Below are positions 9,339-15,712 of a stretch of 16,877 nucleotides of DNA, piece after piece (position 1 is the stretch's first letter; each line of letters starts with the position of its first letter). A program made the position numbers and the translations under genes. This DNA is from Luminiphilus sp. (GTDB lineage Bacteria; Pseudomonadota; Gammaproteobacteria; Pseudomonadales; Halieaceae), in NCBI GenBank assembly GCA_024638905.1, contig JAHEJH010000016.1, forward strand, positions 1 through 16,877. Direction: 5' to 3'. The notes beneath the pieces were generated by a model. That model did no database searches. It saw nothing but the letters and a program-made list of their open reading frames with translations, and was not told where the DNA came from.

Positions 9339-10058
9339 TCAGAGCCCCATCCAGCCAATTGCGACACCACACCCTAGCATGGCGGCGCCAGCGGTAGTGT
9401 GGCCAAAGCGCGCCAGTGCTGGGATTTTCAGGCGTTCAAGTCCGATCTGACCCAGCGTGACGGCGGCGACCATGGTGGTCACCGTGACCACCGCAAAAAC
9501 GCCGGTGACCCAGAAAATGCCGCTCACGCTTTGGGTGGCGGCAGGGAACATCAGCAGGGGTATCAAAGGCTCACAGGGGCCAAGCACGAACACTACGAAG
9601 ATTGCCCAGGGCGTGAGCGACCCACTGGGTGGCGCCTCGGCGGGCTCACTGTGGGTGTCACCCGCATGCAGATGCTCATGGTAGTGGCTGCCGTCGCCAT
9701 GGCTGTGCCAGCCTGAATCTATTTGTGGCCGTTGCCGATACGCGTGTCTGATGCCCCACACGCAATAGAGTGCCCCAACAATGCATAGCGCCCAGGCAGC
9801 CAGCTCACCGCGTTGCGACTCGACCCACTCCAGCCGCGTCAGCTCTATGCCGGCGACGATCCCCAGTATCCCCAGCGCGACCGAGCCCACGAGATGTCCC
9901 GAGCCGCATAACAGGACGACGCGCAAGGTTTTGGGCAGGGACCAGCCCCGCGCTTTGGCCATGGCAATAAAAGGCACGTAATGGTCCGGGCCAAGCAACG
10001 TATGCACGAACGCAATAGACGCGGCCGAGATAATCAGAATAACGAGTTCAGGAGCCAT
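9339..10058 (-). CDS. Membrane transporter with His-rich loop, NicO/UreH-like (nickel/cobalt?)
   Basis: A 239-residue inner-membrane protein with about six hydrophobic segments (roughly residues 5-20, 45-70, 86-102, 150-172, 180-203, 215-238). The first segment has AFVHTLLGPDHYVPF, with His19 and Asp25-His26, resembling the H-x4-D-H motif of NiCoT/UreH carriers but with one extra residue between. The central hydrophilic loop (about 115-137) carries seven His (HSHGDGSHYHEHLHAGDTH), as in RcnA-type metal carriers. LGPCEPLIPLLMFPA opens the second half. It may instead belong to the sulfite-exporter/DsbD-like six-helix group, which shares this fold. First gene of the minus-strand operon; ATG 10058 has AGGGTGG just upstream. 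A metal role is supported by the His-rich tail of the cupin at the other end of the operon. Direction of transport cannot be told. Confidence 0.8.
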   Translation of the reverse strand: MAPELVILIISAASIAFVHTLLGPDHYVPFIAMAKARGWSLPKTLRVVLLCGSGHLVGSVALGILGIVAGIELTRLEWVESQRGELAAWALCIVGALYCVWGIRHAYRQRPQIDSGWHSHGDGSHYHEHLHAGDTHSEPAEAPPSGSLTPWAIFVVFVLGPCEPLIPLLMFPAATQSVSGIFWVTGVFAVVTVTTMVAAVTLGQIGLERLKIPALARFGHTTAGAAMLGCGVAIGWMGL

Positions 10059-10113
10059 ACCACCCTACAACGACAGCATCAGCCGTTGGCTGAATTTGAC
10101 TTAATGTTCTGTG

Positions 10114-10143
10114 TTTATACCAAACTAGGTAGCGAGCCGCCAA
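10114..10143 (-). promoter_or_regulatory. Candidate sigma70 promoter of the five-gene minus-strand operon
   Basis: On the minus strand, TTGGCG (10143-10138) and TATAAA (10119-10114) are separated by 18 nt, about 55 nt ahead of the transporter ATG. This is the only reasonable promoter upstream of the operon, whose genes are separated by 3 nt or less. Confidence 0.5.
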
Positions 10144-10169
10144 GCTTTGTCGTGCCGGCGGGCAGTCAT

Positions 10170-10183
10170 CTTTGGCGCCAAAG
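10170..10183. repeat. Perfect 14-nt palindrome, possible operator
   Basis: CTTTGGCGCCAAAG is self-complementary with no spacer and lies in the intergenic region between two divergent genes. It could be a binding site for a dimeric regulator of either gene. No second copy was noticed in the window. Confidence 0.35.
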
Positions 10184-10217
10184 CTATGAACGGCCACTTG
10201 TACTCCTCGGGTAGCTG

Positions 10218-11750
10218 TTGTCAGCAGGCTCGCCAATCGGCTGCGGATTGCTGCATAGTGCAGGCATCTCTCAAGCATGTCACAAGGTTGTCGGGATCAC
10301 GCACGCATCAAACAGCGAAGACTCAGGAGGCAAATCGATCAGCCTGAGTGTTCGCCTCACCTACGGCTTTGGTGCCGTGGCTTATGGCATCAAGGACAAC
10401 GGCTTCGCCTATTTCTTGTTGCTCTTTTACGGCACCGTGGTGGGCTTGGAGCCTGCGCTGGCGGGGGCGGCGCTGCTGATTGCGCTCATATTCGACGCCT
10501 TCAGCGATCCGATTGTGGGTTACTGGTCAGATAACACCCGCTCTCGCTGGGGGCGGCGCCACCCGTTTATGTACGCCGCAGCGATTCCCGTGGCACTGTG
10601 TTACTCGCTACTGTGGCAGCCGCCTGATTGGAGTGACGGGGCGCTGTTTCTCTATCTGGTTGTATTAGCGATCCTCATTCGCACACTCATCACCTTTTTC
10701 GAGACGCCGAGTTCTGCCTTGATGCCGGAGCTGACCGCTGACTATGACGAGCGCACCACCATTCAGGCCTGGCGCTCCTTCTTTGGCTGGGCCGGTGGTG
10801 CGGGCATGGCGGTGTTTATGTACGCGTTTCTGTTGGTGCCCAGCGAGACCTATCCGGTGGGCGCACTGAATCGCGACGGCTACGAAACTTACGGGGTGAT
10901 CTCCGGCGGCGTGATTCTGGTGGCGATTCTGGTGTCGGCGCTGGGGACGCATCACCGCATTGGCTCATTGACGGCGCCACCGGCCAGAGCGCGTGCAGGT
11001 CTGAAGGCGGTGTTTAAAGAGGTCATCGAAACACTGGCAGACCGAAGCTTCTTTGCGCTGTTTATCTCGTCCATTGCTAGTGCCGTTGCGACAGGCCTTA
11101 CCGCGGCACTGACTTTTATCATGCTCACCTACTTCTGGGCCTTCTCATCGGAGCAGGTGTTTTACTGGACGTTGCTGGTCGTCATCTCGGCGTTGATGGG
11201 ATTGCTGATTGCGCCCTGGGCCTCCAAACGCTGGGGTAAGAAAGGTGCGGCGCTGCGGCTCGGTATTCTGGCTTTCACCGTGCAACCCTTACCCGTGTTG
11301 TGCAGGCTCTTGGGCTGGATGCCGGAGAACGGAGACCCGCTCTTGTTCCCGATCCTCGCCACCGTTAACACGATTGATCTCGGTCTCATCATCGCCATGC
11401 AGGCGATTTTCTTTTCGATGCTGGCGGATCTGGTTGAGCACTCCGAGGTGAAAACCGGGCGCCGCAACGAGGGCGTATTTTTCTCCGCGCTAACGTTTAT
11501 TCGCAAAACCACTCAGGGCGTCGGTGCGTTTGTCGCGGGTCTCATTCTGCAGATGGTGGCGTTTCCCCAGGGTGCGGCCCCCGCCGACGTGCCGACCGAG
11601 TCGGTGCTCCAGCTCGGCACTTTGCTCGTTCCCTCCCAATGGGTCTTGTGGGGTGTCATGCTGGTGGCGTTGGCGTACTACCGGTTGGATCGCGCGCAGC
11701 ATCAGTCCAATCTGATTGCCATTCAGTCGCGAGATGGCCGTTCCGTCTAG
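10218..11750 (+). CDS. GPH/MelB-type MFS transporter (sugar or glycoside:cation symporter)
   Basis: A twelve-helix inner-membrane carrier of the glycoside-pentoside-hexuronide:cation symporter family. The family core is clear: LTYGFGAVAYGIKDNGFAYF (like the start of MelB), IFDAFSDPIVGYWSDNTRSR followed by WGRRHPFMY in the loop after helix 2, and a repeated half with DLVEHSEVKTGRRNEGVFFS. The open frame extends to TTG 10218, but the real N-terminus should be close to LTYGFGA. The only strong ribosome site, AGGAGG at 10325-10330, points 7 nt later to ATC at 10338 (residue 41 of the long frame), which would start ISLSVRLTYG; no ATG, GTG or TTG lies between. The gene is alone on its strand, ahead of the TetR gene by 106 nt. 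The cargo cannot be told; proximity to the sulfatase cluster makes a glycoside or sulfated compound a weak suggestion. Confidence 0.9.
   Translation: MSAGSPIGCGLLHSAGISQACHKVVGITHASNSEDSGGKSISLSVRLTYGFGAVAYGIKDNGFAYFLLLFYGTVVGLEPALAGAALLIALIFDAFSDPIVGYWSDNTRSRWGRRHPFMYAAAIPVALCYSLLWQPPDWSDGALFLYLVVLAILIRTLITFFETPSSALMPELTADYDERTTIQAWRSFFGWAGGAGMAVFMYAFLLVPSETYPVGALNRDGYETYGVISGGVILVAILVSALGTHHRIGSLTAPPARARAGLKAVFKEVIETLADRSFFALFISSIASAVATGLTAALTFIMLTYFWAFSSEQVFYWTLLVVISALMGLLIAPWASKRWGKKGAALRLGILAFTVQPLPVLCRLLGWMPENGDPLLFPILATVNTIDLGLIIAMQAIFFSMLADLVEHSEVKTGRRNEGVFFSALTFIRKTTQGVGAFVAGLILQMVAFPQGAAPADVPTESVLQLGTLLVPSQWVLWGVMLVALAYYRLDRAQHQSNLIAIQSRDGRSV
10325..10340 (+). promoter_or_regulatory. 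Shine-Dalgarno with ATC start-like codon of the MFS gene
   Basis: AGGAGG (10325-10330), a 7-nt spacer, then ATC (10338-10340) in frame with the transporter and directly before its conserved N-terminus. It is the ribosome site that best decides the start, but the codon is not ATG, GTG or TTG. Confidence 0.5.
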
Positions 11751-11789
11751 GCATCGCCGCTCATCAGCGCCGTGTGGGCCAAATCCTTT

Positions 11790-11818
11790 TTGGGCGACCC
11801 TCTGTGTCATGGCATACT
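11790..11818 (+). promoter_or_regulatory. Candidate promoter of the tetR operon
   Basis: TTGGGC (11790-11795) and CATACT (11813-11818) are 17 nt apart. The -10 lies inside the operator described next, so a bound repressor would block it. Confidence 0.5.
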
Positions 11819-11829
11819 GACTGCCAATA
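11807..11829 (+). promoter_or_regulatory. TetR operator, site 1 (degenerate left arm)
   Basis: TCATGGCA-N7-TGCCAATA. The right arm is identical to the two other sites; the left arm matches 6 of 8 positions, and the 7-nt spacer is the same. It ends 27 nt before the tetR ATG and covers the -10, as expected for autoregulation. A second inverted repeat, ACTGACT-N6-AGTCAGT (11816-11835, perfect arms), overlaps it and is an alternative operator. Confidence 0.7.
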
Positions 11830-11856
11830 GTCAGTCACACCGAGTGAGGAGCGCGC

Positions 11857-12444
11857 ATGGCGCTGAACATCGCCCCATCTTCTGATGGTCGTCGGCAGCG
11901 TAGTGAGCGCAGCCAGACGGCGATCATCGAAGCTGCATTGTCGCTCATGGACGAAGGCACGCTGGTGCCCACCGCGCAGCAGATTGCCGACCGGGCCGGC
12001 GTGGGTATCCGCTCTTTCTTCCGGCATTTCGCCGACATGGATTCGCTCTTTCTTGCTGCGGACGACATGCTGCTTTCATCCTACGAGGCGCTGTTTGAGG
12101 TTGACGATCGAGCAGGTGCTCTGGCGTCGCGTGTGGCGCGGGCGGTGGATCTTTACGGTAACGCGTTCGACAAGTTGCGCCCGATTATTTTGTGCACGCA
12201 GGCGCAGCTGTGGCGCTCTCCCAAGCTCCGAGAAAATTACGCATGGCATCAGAAACGACTGCGCAAAGAGCTCGAGCTGTGGTTGCCTGAAGTGTCGGCA
12301 ATGCCTAAAGACCTCAGAGAAGCGCTACACGCGGTGGCTTCTTTCGACATGTGGCATCGATTGCGCGAGCACCAGGGGCTGTCGCCCAAAGCCAGCACCG
12401 ACATCATTTCATCATTGGTGATGGATCTCATCGCTTCGAGCTGA
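11857..12444 (+). CDS. TetR/AcrR-family transcriptional regulator
   Basis: A 195-residue DNA-binding repressor-type protein. The N-terminal helix-turn-helix domain covers residues about 15-65: TAIIEAALSLMDEG, then PTAQQIADRAGVGIRSFFRH, then FADMDSLFLAADDM, all typical TetR positions. The C-terminal ligand and dimer domain (about 75-195) is not recognisable in detail. ATG 11857 has GAGGAG with 5-nt spacing. The gene is the first of a two-gene unit with the tandem DsbA-like protein (14 nt gap). An operator-like repeat covers its promoter and recurs ahead of the sulfatase and the MBL hydrolase, so it probably represses itself and those genes until a small aromatic, sulfated or similar effector is bound; the effector is unknown. 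Confidence 0.93.
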   Translation: MALNIAPSSDGRRQRSERSQTAIIEAALSLMDEGTLVPTAQQIADRAGVGIRSFFRHFADMDSLFLAADDMLLSSYEALFEVDDRAGALASRVARAVDLYGNAFDKLRPIILCTQAQLWRSPKLRENYAWHQKRLRKELELWLPEVSAMPKDLREALHAVASFDMWHRLREHQGLSPKASTDIISSLVMDLIASS

Positions 12445-12458
12445 GTTGAGGTAGTCAC

Positions 12459-13835
12459 ATGTCCGAGCAGTTCAAGGATCAAGGGGGTGTGGCCACCATG
12501 GACCCCAGTCACCTGACGCGCTGGCTGACCTCCAGATTGATGACGCGAATTTCCGGGCCTGCTGCCGTTGCAGCGCGGCACCGGAAAGCCGAGCAGACTC
12601 GTGTCAAAGCTGGCGCCGCTCATCGGGTCGACTATTTCCACCAGGTCGACGAGGGCTACAGTTACCTTGCAGCACAAATGCTCGAGCGACTGGCGGCCCG
12701 TTACGATATTGAGCTGCACTGCCACCTCGTGCGCGGGCAGGAGGGCAAAAACGCCCCCGAGCCTGAACTGCTCGCCCAGTTGGCGCGCGCCGATTCACAC
12801 GTGATTGCTCCCGGCTACGGTCTGAGTTTTCCTCATCATCCCGACGCACCCGCGGCGAGCTTGATCGAGACGGCGGCACAGATCCTTGCTGCCCAGTCCA
12901 ATGTGGATTTGCCCAAAGCCGCTGTGAGCGTCAGTGAGGCACTGTGGCGTGATGACGCCAGCGCGATGGCGGAGTTGGCAGCGGTGCTTGGCACCGCGTC
13001 AGCTGAAGCAACAACTGCTGCGATCGAGGCGGGGACCCAAAAGCGTCGCGAGCTCAAGCATTATTCGGGGGCGATGTTTTATTACGGGGGTGAGTGGTAC
13101 TGGGGTGTCGACCGGCTTTATCACCTTGAGGCGCGGCTCGCCGAGTTGGGCGCAGATACGCAGCCTGACTCTCCACTGATCGCGCCCCGTCCGAGTGAGG
13201 ATCTTGCTGGTCACCGTGATACCGGGCAATACAGTCTGGAGCTTTACGCCTCTTTGCGCAGCCCTTACACGGCGGTCATTTTTGATCGCGCCGTGGCCTT
13301 TGCTAGAGCCGCGGGTGTGACATTAAGCCTCCGCCCTGTACTGCCCATGGTGATGCGCGGTGTGCCGGCCACGCGCGAAAAAGGCATGTACATCTTCACG
13401 GACGCGGCCCGGGAGGCGCGCGCGGCTGGCACCCCCTATGGCAATTTCTATGACCCGATTGGCGATCCTGCGCGGCGTTGCTATGCCTTGTATCCCTGGG
13501 CTGCGTCTCAGGGTAAAGGCATTGAGTTGTGCTCTAGCTTTTTACGCCATGCCTTTGTGCTGGGTGTGAATACCAACAATGATCGCGGCTTGCGCAAGGT
13601 GGTCGAAGCCGCGGGCCTTGACTGGTCGGCAGCGCAGCCACACCGCGAGGACAACACCTGGGAAGCCCTGCTTGAGGACAACCGGCAGACCATGTACGAG
13701 GCTGGGCTGTGGGGTGTGCCGAGTTTCCGGTTGCTGGATCCATCGGGTAAGCCGTTGCTCTCGACCTGGGGTCAGGACCGGCTGTGGCTCGTCGCTCATA
13801 CGTTGCGGAATGCTCTGGCAGCGCGCGTTTCCTGA
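12459..13835 (+). CDS. Tandem DsbA-like / 2-hydroxychromene-2-carboxylate isomerase-like protein
   Basis: A 458-residue protein made of two copies of the DsbA/GST-kappa-type fold used by HCCA isomerases. Copy 1 (about 57-226) starts VDYFHQVDEGYSYLAAQML and ends GAMFYYGGEWYWGVDRL, where the cis-proline GVP is changed to GAM (204-206). Copy 2 (about 258-450) has LELYASLRSPYTAVIF with Ser268 in the active-site position, and the intact GVPSFRLLD (Val-Pro at 420-421), ending WGQDRLWLVA. Neither copy has a CxxC, so it is not a disulfide oxidoreductase; a glutathione-dependent isomerase or transferase is more likely. Copy 2 is probably catalytic and copy 1 structural or regulatory. No signal peptide: cytoplasmic. 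ATG 12459 has GAGG upstream and follows tetR by 14 nt. The normal family protein is about 200 residues, so the fusion is notable. Confidence 0.85.
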   Translation: MSEQFKDQGGVATMDPSHLTRWLTSRLMTRISGPAAVAARHRKAEQTRVKAGAAHRVDYFHQVDEGYSYLAAQMLERLAARYDIELHCHLVRGQEGKNAPEPELLAQLARADSHVIAPGYGLSFPHHPDAPAASLIETAAQILAAQSNVDLPKAAVSVSEALWRDDASAMAELAAVLGTASAEATTAAIEAGTQKRRELKHYSGAMFYYGGEWYWGVDRLYHLEARLAELGADTQPDSPLIAPRPSEDLAGHRDTGQYSLELYASLRSPYTAVIFDRAVAFARAAGVTLSLRPVLPMVMRGVPATREKGMYIFTDAAREARAAGTPYGNFYDPIGDPARRCYALYPWAASQGKGIELCSSFLRHAFVLGVNTNNDRGLRKVVEAAGLDWSAAQPHREDNTWEALLEDNRQTMYEAGLWGVPSFRLLDPSGKPLLSTWGQDRLWLVAHTLRNALAARVS

Positions 13836-13852
13836 TTCCAGTTATCCCCTAA

Positions 13853-13881
13853 TTGCATCTCCTATCTATTGGCAGTATAAA
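13853..13881 (+). promoter_or_regulatory. Promoter of the sulfatase gene
   Basis: TTGCAT (13853-13858) and TATAAA (13876-13881) are 17 nt apart, which would start transcription near 13888, about 40 nt before the sulfatase ATG. The -10 lies in the middle of the operator. Confidence 0.7.
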
Positions 13882-13892
13882 TGCCAATAGAT
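13864..13892 (+). promoter_or_regulatory. TetR operator, site 2 (perfect inverted repeat)
   Basis: ATCTATTGGCA, a 7-nt spacer (GTATAAA) and TGCCAATAGAT form perfect 11-bp arms. It holds the -10 box of the sulfatase promoter in its centre, and its core matches the sites before tetR and before the MBL gene. Confidence 0.85.
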
Positions 13893-13927
13893 GGCTGACG
13901 AGGCGTTGGCCGCAGTAGCGGGGTGTT

Positions 13928-15607
13928 ATGCGCAAGATTTTTATCTCATTGGCCGCAATATTGGCAGTGGGGGCCGGCGGGGCCTATTTTTACCCCAGCA
14001 CCGCGATCCTGACGGCGATCAAGGTGCGCACTTCTCTGTCTACGACCCAGATTGGCCCACCGCGGGACATCGACTGGCAACAAGGCCCGGCCATATCGGC
14101 TAGCGTGCCCTCAGAGCGTCCCCCCAATATTGTGGTGATTATGGCCGACGATCTCGGCTACAACGATATTTCGACTTTTGGCGGCGGTGTGGCGGGTGGA
14201 CGTTTGCAGACGCCCAACATTGATGCGCTCGCGGCGCAGGGCGCGGTGTTTGCCCAGTCTTACTCGGGCGCTTCAACCTGCGCGCCCTCCAGAGCCATGC
14301 TGATGACGGGGCGATATCCCAGCCGCACCGGCTTTGCTTACACGCCGATGCCGCCCTCCATGGGGCGTGCAGTGTCCATTGTCGCGGCGGACATGGATCG
14401 AGCGTCGCCCGACACTTTGTATTACCCCGAGGCGGCGGCCACCAAGCCGCCCTATGATCTTCAAGGCTTGCCGCCCGAGGAAATCACCCTCGCTGAATCA
14501 CTCAAGGCGCGTGGCTATCACACGGTGCACATTGGGAAGTGGCACCTCGGCCGCGATAACGGTATGTCGGCTCACGAGCAGGGCTTTGATGAGAGTCTGC
14601 TGATGGCGAGCGGCCTTTACCTGCCCGAAGATCATCCCGAAGTGGTGAATGCCAAGCTCGGCTTTGATCCGATCGATCAGTTTTTATGGTCAGCGCTCAC
14701 CTATTCGAACTCTTATAACAGCGGCATAACCGATTTGTTTGAGCCGGGCGGTTACCTCACCGATTACTGGACCAATGAATCGATCAAGGTCATCAAGGCC
14801 AATCGCAACCGCCCGTTTTTCCTCTATCTTGCGCACTGGGGTATTCACACGCCTCTGCAGGCGACACGCGCCGACTACGAGGCGGTGGGGGATATCCAGC
14901 CCCACCGCCTGCGCGTTTACGCGGCTATGACCCGCGCGTTGGACCGCAGTGTGGGCAGAGTGATGGCCGCGCTGGAAGAAGAGGGTTTGGCCAACAACAC
15001 CATTGTGGTGTTCACCAGCGATAACGGCGGCGCCGGCTACGTGGGTTTGGCTGACGTGAACGCACCGTATCGCGGTTGGAAGATCACTTACTTCGAGGGG
15101 GGTATTCGCGTACCGCTGTTTGTGAAATGGCCAGAGAGAGTTGCTTCCGGTCAGGCCATCGACACGCCCGTTGCGCACATTGACGTCATGCCGACGCTGT
15201 TGGCTGCGGCCGAGCAACCCCTGCCTCAAGATCGTGAGATTGACGGTGAGAACTTACTGCCGCTGATCACCGCGGGTGCTGTGTCCGACGCCGAGTGGTC
15301 GCGGCAGACGCTTTTCTGGTCGTCGGGACACAACCGCATTGTGCGTCACGGTGATTGGAAACTTCAGATTGCCGCACGCCCCGAAATGCAATGGCTCTTT
15401 GATCTCTCCGAGGACCCCACCGAGCAGGTGAATCTGGCTGCGTCGCGCCCCGATAAGGTCTCAGAGCTGATGGCGCTGCTCGATGCGCACGCTGCCGAGA
15501 GCCGTCCCGCGCTCTACGAGCCAGAGCTCGAGGCTCCGGTGGCGATTGATAAACATCTCGCGCAGCCCTTTGAACAGGGCGATGAATGGGTATCAGTGCC
15601 GAACTGA
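13928..15607 (+). CDS. Type I (formylglycine) sulfatase, membrane-anchored or exported
   Basis: Hydrolyses a sulfate ester, probably outside the cytoplasmic membrane. The 559-residue protein has an N-terminal hydrophobic segment (KIFISLAAILAVGAGGAYF, residues 3-21) that can be a signal anchor or signal peptide. Catalytic residues are present: Asp74-Asp75 in MADDLGYND, the CAPSR motif with Cys118 (the residue converted to formylglycine) and Arg122, Lys204 and His206 in HIGKWHLG, His303 in YLAHWGIHTP, and Asp365-Asn366 in TSDNGG. The alkaline-phosphatase-like fold is complete, with the usual C-terminal WKL and LFDLSEDPTEQVNL region. It needs a formylglycine-generating enzyme encoded elsewhere. 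The ribosome site before ATG 13928 is weak. The gene has its own promoter and operator, and converges with the MBL gene. Substrate cannot be told; arylsulfate, steroid sulfate or a sulfated glycan are possible. Confidence 0.95.
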   Translation: MRKIFISLAAILAVGAGGAYFYPSTAILTAIKVRTSLSTTQIGPPRDIDWQQGPAISASVPSERPPNIVVIMADDLGYNDISTFGGGVAGGRLQTPNIDALAAQGAVFAQSYSGASTCAPSRAMLMTGRYPSRTGFAYTPMPPSMGRAVSIVAADMDRASPDTLYYPEAAATKPPYDLQGLPPEEITLAESLKARGYHTVHIGKWHLGRDNGMSAHEQGFDESLLMASGLYLPEDHPEVVNAKLGFDPIDQFLWSALTYSNSYNSGITDLFEPGGYLTDYWTNESIKVIKANRNRPFFLYLAHWGIHTPLQATRADYEAVGDIQPHRLRVYAAMTRALDRSVGRVMAALEEEGLANNTIVVFTSDNGGAGYVGLADVNAPYRGWKITYFEGGIRVPLFVKWPERVASGQAIDTPVAHIDVMPTLLAAAEQPLPQDREIDGENLLPLITAGAVSDAEWSRQTLFWSSGHNRIVRHGDWKLQIAARPEMQWLFDLSEDPTEQVNLAASRPDKVSELMALLDAHAAESRPALYEPELEAPVAIDKHLAQPFEQGDEWVSVPN

Positions 15608-15712
15608 TTCCGCAGTGCTTTATAGAGTAAGCGAGAACAGAATCGCCAGCGGGGCAGGCCAGCATGGGGCCCGACCCTATCTTGCTGAGCGCCTCATTCC
15701 TTCACATCAGCC
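15608..15712. other. Convergent intergenic region between sulfatase and MBL genes
   Basis: 105 nt between two stop codons. I see no strong hairpin with a T-run; short GC-rich complementary pieces (GGGGC and GCCCC-like) near 15650-15680 are not a clear terminator. Confidence 0.4.

Larger units (their letters stand above)
10059..10337. other. Divergent intergenic region between the transporter operon and the MFS gene
   Basis: It holds the leftward promoter above, a perfect 14-nt palindrome CTTTGGCGCCAAAG at 10170-10183, and the long leader of the MFS gene. Codons from TTG 10218 to about 10335 are open in the MFS frame but do not read like a transporter N-terminus, so this part is probably untranslated leader. 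Confidence 0.45.

Noticed and set aside
14690..15229. 179-codon minus-strand frame inside the sulfatase
   Set aside because: Antisense shadow; the sulfatase frame carries the catalytic residues.
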